NCBI GenBank assembly: GCA_041394885.1
Contig: JAWKHI010000005.1
Coordinates: 124,001-188,000 of the forward strand
Direction of reading: 5' to 3'
DNA length: 64,000 nt
Source: DSOI01 sp041394885
GTDB lineage: Bacteria; Acidobacteriota; Terriglobia; Bryobacterales; Bryobacteraceae
In this document: positions 28,624 to 36,380 of the stretch, piece after piece
Position numbering within the stretch: the first letter of the stretch is position 1
Layout of the letters: every line of letters starts with the position of its first letter
Made by a program: the position numbers and the translations under genes
The notes under the pieces: generated by a model
The model's database searches: none
What the model saw: only the letters and a program-made list of their open reading frames with translations
Told to the model about the DNA's origin: nothing

Positions 28624-30729
28624 TCAAGGATGAGCCACCACAATCAGAGTCCGCGCCCGCCGCAACGTGCACTCCAGCGCCTGACGCAAATTCTCCGGAT
28701 CGAGCGCCGCGAAGCTTTCGTCGAGCACCACCAGTTCCGGATTCTGTAGCAACGCGCGCGCCAGGAACAGCCGGCTCCGTTCGCCTTGCGACAACTGCCA
28801 GCCCGTCTCGCCTACCATCTGAAACAGCCCGCCGGGCATCCGTTCGAGTAACGCCCCCAGACCCAACTCCTCGCACACTGCCGCCGCCTCGCGCAGATCC
28901 GCTTCTCCCGCGGGCCACCCGCGGCCCATCAGTAAGTTGAATCCGAACGTATTGCCAAGAACGTGATTGTCGTGATACTGAGGCGCTGCCGCGATTCGCC
29001 TCCGCCACTGCCTTGCGCCGAGCGTGTGCAGGTCCAGGCCGCCGGCCAGCAGCAATCCACGCGACGGCGCGCGCAAGCCGGAGAGGACCGAAACCAGCGT
29101 CGACTTTCCCCCGCCCGATGGCCCCTCGACCAGCAGCCAGTCGCCCTCATCCACCTCGAGGTTGACGTTCGCCAGCACCGTGCGCCCGTTCTCATATTCA
29201 AAGCCGATCTCGCGCGCCGAGAGTACGCGCCCGGCTTCCGCCGGATTTTCGGCGGGCGCCACGGCAGCCGGCTCGCGGCGTGCGGACGCCTGAAACAGAT
29301 CCGCGACGCAACGCCAGGATATGCCCGCGCCGCTCAGTTGCGCCAAGCCGCCGGAGAGCCGCCGAAACGCCTGCCAGGCGATGATCACCGCGCCCAGCGC
29401 GATGGCCAGCTTGGCCGTGGAAGGCTGCGCGGAAAGGAACTCTGGCGCCAGCGCGATCAGGCTGGTGACCAGATATCCGCGCGGTACGCCGCCCATCATG
29501 CGCGCGTGGACGCCATCCATGGCGCGGGAAAGGTCAAGATAGCGCGCCATGGCACGGTCCTCTTCGGTGTGCCTTTGCGACGGCGGCTGTTGCGCCAGCC
29601 GTGTCCGGTGGCCGGTCATCGATTCAACCAGATCGCCGGTCATGCGGAGTCTCGCGGCGGTCCATTCCCCACGCAGGCGGTAGTAGCGGCGCGCGAGCAG
29701 GAACGCGATGCCGATCCATGCCACCAGGACCCCTGCTTCCAACAGATCGCCCGCGCCGATGGCGAGTGCCGCCAGGCTCAGCAACATCTCGAGCAGCGTG
29801 AGCGCGGCCAGCACGCCGCCCGAGATGGCCAGAGTTTCCACCTGCTCGGCTTCGATGGCGCGGCCGAGGAACGCGCCGGCGCCTTCGTGTTTCACTTCGT
29901 CGGGGGAGAGTTTCAGCGCTCCGTCGAGCAGGCGCTCGCGCAGAAGGCCTCCGGCGCCGATCGCGATACGGCCCTGCAGCCATGCCGTGGCGGCGCGGAA
30001 CGGTAACAGCGACGCGAGCAGCAGCGCCCACGCGGCAAGAACACCGGAATCGATTTGCCCGTTGAGGACGCCCCGGCCGAGTAGCCACCAGGAAGCCATC
30101 AACAGCGTGTACTCGGCCAGGTGGGCTCCCAGTAGCAGAGTCATCTCGCGCCGCAGCCCGGCCGCACGCAGGGTTTCGAGGAACCCCGCTCCGGGTGGAC
30201 GCCTCACGCCGTAGGCGAACCCCGCGCGTTGATAGCGGGTCCGCTCGCGCAGCATCGCCTCCACGGCTTTGCCCCGGCGCCTGGGCGCGACGCCGCATTC
30301 GGCGATCAGGCGCTCGGCCTCGGCGCGATAGGGCGCTTCCATTTGCCGGCACACGATATCGCGCAACGCGCGCAGCGGAATCCGCACCTTCGATAAATCC
30401 GGCTTCAGCAGCGTCGCGGTGCCATGGCTCACCGCGACCAAGGCCAGCGCCGCGCCGTCGAGTGGGATCATAGCCGGCGCGGCGGCCCGCAGCGTCTGGC
30501 GGGCCCGGTAGCCGCGCACCTCCACCGGTTGGGCTTCCAGGCCGACCGCGGCGCACGCGGAGTGGAACCATTCTTCGAACCGCGCTGCCTCACGCGGCGC
30601 CTGTGGGGGACGCCCCGGTTCAGGGCCGAGCCCAGCGAGCGTGCCGAGCGCTTCGAGCAAATGCGGCCACTCCCCGGGATCCCACCTCGCGCTCTCCAGG
30701 AATCCGTGGCTAGAGATCGGGTCCGGCAC
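28624..30729 (-). CDS. ABC transporter, permease-ATPase fusion without C39 domain, ending just after the H-loop
   Basis: About 701 residues from a GTG at 30729, chosen because AAAGGAG lies nine bases upstream; other starts overlap the preceding gene more. The first 200 residues are a soluble domain of unknown role. Transmembrane helices follow (LLGAHLAEYTLLMASWWLLG, LLASLLPFRAATAWL, LLEMLLSLAALAIGAG, LVAWIGIAFLLARR). The ATPase has Walker A GPSGGGKST, signature LSQGERSRLF, Walker B LVVLDES and an H-loop His in LIVVAHP, where the protein stops. About 30 residues found in other exporters are absent. With its neighbours it forms a two-transporter peptide exporter like the NHLP systems, where the second ABC protein lacks the peptidase. 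Confidence 0.85.
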   Translation of the reverse strand: MPDPISSHGFLESARWDPGEWPHLLEALGTLAGLGPEPGRPPQAPREAARFEEWFHSACAAVGLEAQPVEVRGYRARQTLRAAAPAMIPLDGAALALVAVSHGTATLLKPDLSKVRIPLRALRDIVCRQMEAPYRAEAERLIAECGVAPRRRGKAVEAMLRERTRYQRAGFAYGVRRPPGAGFLETLRAAGLRREMTLLLGAHLAEYTLLMASWWLLGRGVLNGQIDSGVLAAWALLLASLLPFRAATAWLQGRIAIGAGGLLRERLLDGALKLSPDEVKHEGAGAFLGRAIEAEQVETLAISGGVLAALTLLEMLLSLAALAIGAGDLLEAGVLVAWIGIAFLLARRYYRLRGEWTAARLRMTGDLVESMTGHRTRLAQQPPSQRHTEEDRAMARYLDLSRAMDGVHARMMGGVPRGYLVTSLIALAPEFLSAQPSTAKLAIALGAVIIAWQAFRRLSGGLAQLSGAGISWRCVADLFQASARREPAAVAPAENPAEAGRVLSAREIGFEYENGRTVLANVNLEVDEGDWLLVEGPSGGGKSTLVSVLSGLRAPSRGLLLAGGLDLHTLGARQWRRRIAAAPQYHDNHVLGNTFGFNLLMGRGWPAGEADLREAAAVCEELGLGALLERMPGGLFQMVGETGWQLSQGERSRLFLARALLQNPELVVLDESFAALDPENLRQALECTLRRARTLIVVAHP

Positions 30730-33328
30730 GCACGGCGCTCCTTTCCTCATGAAGGCCATGGCCGATGAGCCGAAGCTTGCGCCAACTCGCGCTCGCCCAC
30801 AGGCCGCGCCGCACGGCGTCTTCGGCGTCCAGCAGTTGGCGGTAACGCGAACCGGTCTGCCCGGAGAGCTCGGCGGGCACGCCGTCTTCCACCACGCGGC
30901 CATTGTCGATCACCAGCACGCGCTCGAACGGGAGGGTGTCGCTCACGTCGTGGGTGATGCACAGCAGCGTTGCGCCCTTCCATCGTTCGCGGGCCCGTTC
31001 GATCATGGCGCGGCGCCGGCTCCGGTCCAGCCCCCGCGCCGGTTCATCCAGAATCGCCAGCCGGACGCCCGATCGCGCCATCGCGCGTCCCAACCGCACG
31101 CGCTGCCCCTCGCCGCCGGACACCAACCCGCCGCCTTCGCCGAGCACGGTCTGCAAGCCGTCCGGCAGACGCTCCACCACGCCGCCGAGTTCCGCTTCCG
31201 CCAGCAGCCGGTCCATCGACGCGGGTGCTTCCTGGTCGAGCCCGTAGCGCAGGTTGTCGAACAGCGACCGATTCCAGATTTGGACCTGCGGATCCACCCA
31301 CGCGGTGGCCCGGCGCAGTTCCGTCAGCGCCGCCGTGTCCAGTGGGACGCCGTCCACGGTCACCAGGCCCGCCGCCGCCCGATGCCACCCCAGCAGCAAG
31401 CCCACGAAGCTGGACTTGCCCGCGCCAGACGGTCCCACGATTCCGACATGGGCGCCGGCGGGTATATCGAGATCGACGTCCTCGAGAATGTTGTGCCCGG
31501 AGGCTCGCACGCTCACGGCCTCGAAACGAATCGCTGCGGCCGGCTGTATGGCCGTATTCTCGGGACGAGCCCCTTCCGGCGTGTCCTCCTCCGGTGCGTC
31601 CTCTTCTGGGGCACCTAGGGGCTCTCCCAATCGCAGCGCCGTGTTGCGGATCAACGGATACTGCCAGGCGATCGCGGCCGCCTCGCGCCCCATCAACGGC
31701 AGGCTCATCACCCAATACACCAGCAGCAGGAGTCCTCCGGTGTCGCCGCTGTTCTCCAGCCGTGTTCCGATCAGCCACGCCGCCACGCTCATCGCGATGG
31801 TGAACTGCAGCGTCTCCACCACCACGATGACGCGGTGATGCCGCATCGCGGCCACCGCCCACTCGGCCAGCAGGAGCCGCTGCTCATGGCGAACCGCGCC
31901 GGCCGCATCGTGGGCGCGAATTGCCGTCAGGCCAAGCAGCGCGTCCAGGTAGTAGCGCGTGAGCGCGCCGGCGTGTGTGCGGACTTTTAGATCCCGTTCG
32001 GCGAGCGACGGCTGCACGGCCAGGGGAATGCCGAATGCGCCCGCGGCGGCCACCGCGGCCAACGGCAGCGCGTCCGGATAGAGCCATCCGATGGCCGCCA
32101 GCGTGATGGTGCACTGCACCACCGCTCGCCAGAATTGCGACGCCAGCGCGGGCGCCGTCCGCAAAATCTGGACGTTGTGCACGCGCTGCGCCATGTCGGA
32201 ATTCGGGCGGCTTTGAAAGTACCGGTCGCCCAGCCGTGGGATCTTTTCGAGAAAGCGCGTCCGCAGCCGTACTTCAAGACGCCGCCCCAGGCGCAACAAA
32301 CTGCCCGCGGTCGAGAAATCGAGAACCAGCATGCCGATTCCGAATGCCACCATTTGCGTGAGCGCCGTGGCGCGCTGTCCGGCGGTCACCAACTCCCGCG
32401 CCATGTTGAGAAAGCCGCGCCACAGCACGGCATCCACCACCACACCGGTCGATGCCAGAGCCAGCGCCACCGCGATCAGCGACGGCTGCGCGATCCCGCT
32501 GGCGAAAAACTCCCGCAGGATGGCCAGGCCGGGCCGCGCGGGTTTCTCGGCAAGCGCCGCGGCCAAGTCCGCCGTGAGTGACTCCGAGGGCGCCTTCCTT
32601 CCGTTCACCTGGATCAACACCGCTCCGCGTAGCAGCACGTTGTCCGCATTCGCGGGATCGGGCGGAGCAGACCAATACTCGCGCGGGATTTCCTCCTCGC
32701 CTTCCGCCAGCCGGCGCACCAGCGTTCCGGCCTCCCGCCCGTTGCGCACCGCGCCACACTCCACCAGTGACTGCACCATGCGCGCGGCCGCGTCCACGCG
32801 CGCCAGCCCGGCGCGATCCAGAAGGTCCGCGCCCGCACCCAACCGCACAAGCCGCCGCGCGAGCGGTTTTCGAAAAGCGTCCCCGGATGCCCATTCGTTC
32901 CAGTCTTCGGCCGGAACCGATTGTGTGTGGATGTACAGATCGTTGCGCAGCGCCGTGGCGCGCACCCAGCGGCGTCCCACGCCGGGATCCATCACCTGGA
33001 TGAATGGCCCGTGCTTGCGCCAGAAGATTACGAAATGCGTCGATCCGTCCGGGTTCCGCACCACGATCAGCGAAGGCAGCGCCTTTACTTCCGGTTCGAA
33101 CAGGAAGTCCTCCGGGATCATGATCTGCGCGGCGTCGAGCCCCAGCGCAACCGCGACGCTTTCGAGCGAATCGATGGAGGAGCCGTCAACCTCGGTCTGG
33201 CAGGCTTCCCGCAAGCGGCCGTAGCTGGCGTGGATGCCGTGCCCTTCGAGCAACGCCTCGAGTGACGCTGGCCCGCAGTCCATCGCCGAGGTCTGGATCA
33301 CTTCCGGTACGAGGTAACGGCGCCTCAA
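30710..33328 (-). CDS. Peptidase-C39 ABC transporter (leader-cleaving peptide exporter)
   Basis: An 872-residue protein from a TTG at 33328 with AAAGGA upstream. The N-terminal C39 peptidase domain has an intact triad: Cys18 in TSAMDCGPASLEALLEG (with Gln12), His98 in GSTHFVIFWRKHG and Asp114 in VMDPGVG. About 120 residues of extra sequence follow before the membrane domain. The ATPase has Walker A GPSGAGKSS, signature VSGGEGQRVRLG, Walker B LAILDEPARGLD and H-loop LLCITHD. C39 transporters cut a double-Gly leader and export the peptide. It lies 13 bases after the HlyD adaptor and overlaps the second ABC gene by 20 bases. Confidence 0.92.
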   Translation of the reverse strand: MRRRYLVPEVIQTSAMDCGPASLEALLEGHGIHASYGRLREACQTEVDGSSIDSLESVAVALGLDAAQIMIPEDFLFEPEVKALPSLIVVRNPDGSTHFVIFWRKHGPFIQVMDPGVGRRWVRATALRNDLYIHTQSVPAEDWNEWASGDAFRKPLARRLVRLGAGADLLDRAGLARVDAAARMVQSLVECGAVRNGREAGTLVRRLAEGEEEIPREYWSAPPDPANADNVLLRGAVLIQVNGRKAPSESLTADLAAALAEKPARPGLAILREFFASGIAQPSLIAVALALASTGVVVDAVLWRGFLNMARELVTAGQRATALTQMVAFGIGMLVLDFSTAGSLLRLGRRLEVRLRTRFLEKIPRLGDRYFQSRPNSDMAQRVHNVQILRTAPALASQFWRAVVQCTITLAAIGWLYPDALPLAAVAAAGAFGIPLAVQPSLAERDLKVRTHAGALTRYYLDALLGLTAIRAHDAAGAVRHEQRLLLAEWAVAAMRHHRVIVVVETLQFTIAMSVAAWLIGTRLENSGDTGGLLLLVYWVMSLPLMGREAAAIAWQYPLIRNTALRLGEPLGAPEEDAPEEDTPEGARPENTAIQPAAAIRFEAVSVRASGHNILEDVDLDIPAGAHVGIVGPSGAGKSSFVGLLLGWHRAAAGLVTVDGVPLDTAALTELRRATAWVDPQVQIWNRSLFDNLRYGLDQEAPASMDRLLAEAELGGVVERLPDGLQTVLGEGGGLVSGGEGQRVRLGRAMARSGVRLAILDEPARGLDRSRRRAMIERARERWKGATLLCITHDVSDTLPFERVLVIDNGRVVEDGVPAELSGQTGSRYRQLLDAEDAVRRGLWASASWRKLRLIGHGLHEERSAVRAGPDL

Positions 33329-33341
33329 TCGTGATCCTTTC

Positions 33342-34538
33342 CTACGGGGTAGCGGACGCCGCGGCGGTCTCAGGATACGCGCTGCGCGGCGCTGCGAGCA
33401 TGGACCCCGCCGTGCGCAAGATCAGCGTCGCCGGCGATACCTGTTCCACGGCCACTTCCACCGTGCCCGGCAACCCGTGCTGCAGCGGGATCCGCCCCGG
33501 CTTGGATTCATCAATGGCCAGATCCACGCGGACGGTTCCGTCCCGCACCTCGCCCGCCACTCGCTCCACGATCGCCGGCACTGTGCCCCATTGCATCCAC
33601 GGAAAGCCTTCCAGGCGCACCTGGGCGCGTTGCCCCCGATCCACCCGGCCCAACGCCGCGGGGGGAGGGAACTGCGCCACCACGATCACCTTGCCGGATG
33701 GGACGATCACCCCGATCCTGTCTCCTTCTTTGAGCACCGCGCCGATGCGCAGGTCGGCGGCCTCGGCCAGGCGTCCGCTGATGGGAGCGCGAATCGCCCG
33801 GAGCTCGATTTCGTTTCGAATGCGCGAAATCGTGGCCCGGTTGGTCACCGTCTGGCCTTCGAGTTTGCTGATCTCGGCATGCAGGCGCCGGATGCGGGCC
33901 TCACGGTCGGCCTCGCGGGTGCGCTGTTCGCGCCGGATTCGTTCGACCGCGATCTTCTCGCGATCCACCGCGCGCTGGGCCTCGATCGCGTCAGCGCGGG
34001 TCTTTTCGTATTCGCGCGCCGCGATCAACCCGAGGTCGCGCATCTCGCGCAGCCGCTTTTCTTCGGCGCTGCTGTATTGAGCCGGCGCTTCCGATTGCCG
34101 CGCACGTGCTTGCGCTTCTTCAATGGCGGTTTCGGTGGCCCGCCGCTCGTCCTCTCGCGCTGCCTCCTCCGCGGTCACTTGGCGGCGCAGGGCTTCCACT
34201 TCCGGGAGGATTGCGCTCATCCGCGTCTGCTCTTCGCGAACCTGCATCTGCTCGGCGCTGGTTTCCAGTTCCACCAGTGTGTCGCCCGCCTTCACTTGGC
34301 TTCCGATGGGCAGGTTGGTCCTCACGATTCGTCCGAGCAGCGGCGATTGCACCACGTTGTTGGCGCTGTCCACCTCCAGCCGGGCTGATTGCGAGATCTC
34401 GTAGAGCGTGATGTGTCCGAGAAAGCACCACGCGCACCAGGCCCCGAGAATCGCGAGGGCGAGCGCAAGAATGGCCGTCGAGCGTCCGAATCCGTCCGCC
34501 TCGTGCGATCGCAGAGTCCTGATGAACGCCGTTGGCAT
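33342..34538 (-). CDS. HlyD family periplasmic adaptor of peptide exporter
   Basis: A 398-residue membrane-fusion protein. One N-terminal membrane helix (AILALALAILGAWCAWCFLG), then a split lipoyl domain: NNVVQSPLLGRIVRTNLPIG and QVKAGDTLVELE, a long charged helical hairpin (about residues 85-235), the returning lipoyl half IRAPISGRLAEAADLRIGAV, and a beta-barrel KVIVVAQFPPPAALGRVDRG. It links the inner-membrane ABC exporter to an outer-membrane channel. It is the first gene of the three-gene operon, and no TolC-like gene is visible nearby. There is no clear Shine-Dalgarno sequence. Confidence 0.9.
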   Translation of the reverse strand: MPTAFIRTLRSHEADGFGRSTAILALALAILGAWCAWCFLGHITLYEISQSARLEVDSANNVVQSPLLGRIVRTNLPIGSQVKAGDTLVELETSAEQMQVREEQTRMSAILPEVEALRRQVTAEEAAREDERRATETAIEEAQARARQSEAPAQYSSAEEKRLREMRDLGLIAAREYEKTRADAIEAQRAVDREKIAVERIRREQRTREADREARIRRLHAEISKLEGQTVTNRATISRIRNEIELRAIRAPISGRLAEAADLRIGAVLKEGDRIGVIVPSGKVIVVAQFPPPAALGRVDRGQRAQVRLEGFPWMQWGTVPAIVERVAGEVRDGTVRVDLAIDESKPGRIPLQHGLPGTVEVAVEQVSPATLILRTAGSMLAAPRSAYPETAAASATP

Positions 34539-34677
34539 TTTCTTATGGGTATCACGAAACAGCGGTTCGCGAAGCGATCCTCACAGCGGAGGCACACGCC
34601 TTCATAAACATTTACGCTGTCACAACGCTCGCTTCACGTTGAAGCCGCAGTATCGAATCAGGAGGTTACCAAACCAA

Positions 34678-35202
34678 ATGAACACGAAACGGAATGCGAA
34701 AAACAAGTGGCTCCGGCGCGGACTGGTCCTCACCGCCGCGGCGGCAGTCTCCGCGGGGCTCCTGGTGGCGCAGGGCCCCGGCTTCGGGCGCGGACCCGGC
34801 GGCCCTGGCTTCGGCCCCGATGGGTTCGGGCAGGGAAGGCTCATGCGCTTTGCCGCGCACATGCTGGACCTCACCGACGCCCAAGAAACCCAAATCAAGA
34901 CCATTTTTCAGGACTCGTTTCAAGCCAACGAAGGGCTGCGAAGCGAGCTGAAGAAGATCCATGAGCAGGGCGAGGAGGCCGTCAAGGCGAACAAGGGTGA
35001 GGCCGAGTATGCCCGCATCGCCAACAGCGCCTCGCCCCTGGTCAGTCAAATGATCGCCTCGCACATGACCGCCATGGCCAAGGTGTATCAAGTGCTTACG
35101 CCGGCCCAGCGCGAAAAAGCCGAGAAGCTGCGCGCGGACTTCCGGGAGCGCATCCAAAGCCACCGGCCGAACCATCGGCGTGGCTCGCCTCCCCAACAGT
35201 AA
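34678..35202 (+). CDS. Spy/CpxP-like periplasmic protein
   Basis: A 174-residue protein from ATG 34678, which has a perfect AGGAGG 12 bases upstream (34660-34665). After a basic start and a signal peptide (LVLTAAAAVSAGLLVAQ) comes a Gly/Pro/Phe-rich stretch, then helices with the two LTxxQ-type motifs of the family: LDLTDAQETQIKTIFQDSFQ and YQVLTPAQREKAEKLRADF. The order and spacing match Spy and CpxP, which bind unfolded proteins or regulate envelope stress. It is divergent from the HlyD operon. The end of the gene carries a partial tandem duplication (see repeat entry). Confidence 0.85.
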   Translation: MNTKRNAKNKWLRRGLVLTAAAAVSAGLLVAQGPGFGRGPGGPGFGPDGFGQGRLMRFAAHMLDLTDAQETQIKTIFQDSFQANEGLRSELKKIHEQGEEAVKANKGEAEYARIANSASPLVSQMIASHMTAMAKVYQVLTPAQREKAEKLRADFRERIQSHRPNHRRGSPPQQ

Positions 35203-35228
35203 GGCATGCCTTCCGAACAGTAAGGCAT
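35195..35228 (+). repeat. Partial tandem duplication, 21-base period, over the Spy-like stop codon
   Basis: The 13-mer AACAGTAAGGCAT occurs at 35195-35207 and again at 35216-35228. The first copy contains the TAA stop of the Spy-like gene, and the second repeats it downstream. It may reflect slippage or a small duplication. Confidence 0.7.
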
Positions 35229-35237
35229 AAACGCAAA

Positions 35238-35270
35238 CGGGCGCTCCGGCATGGCTCGCCGGGGCGCCCG
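35238..35270 (+). terminator. Rho-independent terminator between convergent genes
   Basis: A 13-base-pair GC-rich stem (CGGGCGCTCCGGC against GCCGGGGCGCCCG, with one T-G pair) closes a 7-base loop, followed by TCGATTTTCC. It sits between the Spy-like gene and the convergent PmoA gene, and is nearly symmetrical, so it could serve both strands. Confidence 0.75.
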
Positions 35271-35299
35271 TCGATTTTCCTTCTGATCGCTCCGCGGGA

Positions 35300-36292
35300 C
35301 TACCGCTTCTTGCCGCCCTTCTTGCCGCCGCCCTTACCGCCCGCCGGCGCCGTGGACCACCGCTCGTACATCCGTCCAATGTGCGCCGCTTCGGCATCGC
35401 CGGGATGAATCACCACCCGGTACCGGAATCGCCACTGCTGGCCGGGTTCGAGCGTCAGACTGCCATCCCGCGACTTGTCATTGAAGAAATCGTGTTCGCC
35501 GAAGATGTTGGCCGCGAACAAGCCATAGTCGCGAGAATGCCAATAGGTGGGGTGTTTCGGATTCGACGGATGATCCAGGATCGCGATACCCACGGTTTCG
35601 CCCTCCAACTGCCCGGCGTAGTCCACCCACGGCGACGCTTTCCCCCACACCTGCTTTTCGCCGGTTTTTCCTTCCGCGTTCGTCATCTTTCCGGTGTGCT
35701 TGCCGTCGAGCGGGGCCGTCAGCCGGATCGCGAAGGTTCCTTCTTTCGTGTCCCCGAACTTCGCTGTCTCCACTCCCGTTAACCGGATGTCGAAATCGAT
35801 CACCCGGCTGGCGCCCATGGCGCGAAACACCATCAGCCGGTTTTCCCGCAGTAGCACCTTCCCGCTTGGATCCTTCCAGGCGAAAGTGGCCGCGATCCGG
35901 CCCATCCGTTCGCCGCCTTCGGCAGCCCGCACCTGCTCCAGCACGATCGTGCCTTTCTTGTCGCTCTTCTGCGAAGGGTGATTCGCCCAGAAATCGAAAC
36001 CGTTGACGTCGCCGTGGGAGAACCACAGGCCCTGGTGATGGACGTGGTCCTTCGCCTCGCCTTCCTTCTCCTGCATCGGCCACACCCGGCTCACGATCTT
36101 CCCGTCTCCCGTTCGCAATGGATGGAGGAACGGTTTTGTCACGTCCGTGCCGGATACGTAGAAGTCAGTGAAGGGAGCGCCGTCGATCTCGACTGAGATC
36201 TTCTCGGACCCCTGCTGGATTTTAACTTCCGCCGCGGCGGAAAGCGCCAATGTCAAAGCGAGTGCCGGGACACTCAGGAACCTCGTAGTCAT
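35300..36292 (-). CDS. PmoA-like (DUF6807) secreted protein
   Basis: About 330 residues from ATG 36292 (a TTG two codons earlier, at 36298, is an alternative). Signal peptide: FLSVPALALTLALSAAAE. The body shows the family pattern: PFLHPLRTGDGKIVSRVWPM, DHVHHQGLWFSHGDVNGFDF (HHxGLWF with the H-rich turn), LTAPLDGKHTGKMTNAEGK and NPKHPTYWHSRDYGLFAANI, where a His-x5-Tyr motif is conserved. It ends in a Gly/Lys-rich tail. The methane-oxygenase name is historical; these proteins are common in sugar-degrading Bacteroidetes, Planctomycetes and Acidobacteria and are not methane enzymes. Function is unknown. Confidence 0.85.
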   Translation of the reverse strand: MTTRFLSVPALALTLALSAAAEVKIQQGSEKISVEIDGAPFTDFYVSGTDVTKPFLHPLRTGDGKIVSRVWPMQEKEGEAKDHVHHQGLWFSHGDVNGFDFWANHPSQKSDKKGTIVLEQVRAAEGGERMGRIAATFAWKDPSGKVLLRENRLMVFRAMGASRVIDFDIRLTGVETAKFGDTKEGTFAIRLTAPLDGKHTGKMTNAEGKTGEKQVWGKASPWVDYAGQLEGETVGIAILDHPSNPKHPTYWHSRDYGLFAANIFGEHDFFNDKSRDGSLTLEPGQQWRFRYRVVIHPGDAEAAHIGRMYERWSTAPAGGKGGGKKGGKKR

Positions 36293-36380
36293 GAGCAAAG
36301 TACATCACAACGGCTCGTGTTTGTCCATGGCTTGCGGCCGACAGGGCTCGCGGCGGACTCCCATTCAGCCCGCTTGACTC

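Noticed and set aside
34552..34611. A 19-codon ORF (MFMKACASAVRIASRTAVS) just before the HlyD gene, considered as an exported-peptide precursor
   Set aside because: It has no ribosome site, no double-Gly leader pattern and is no longer than expected by chance.
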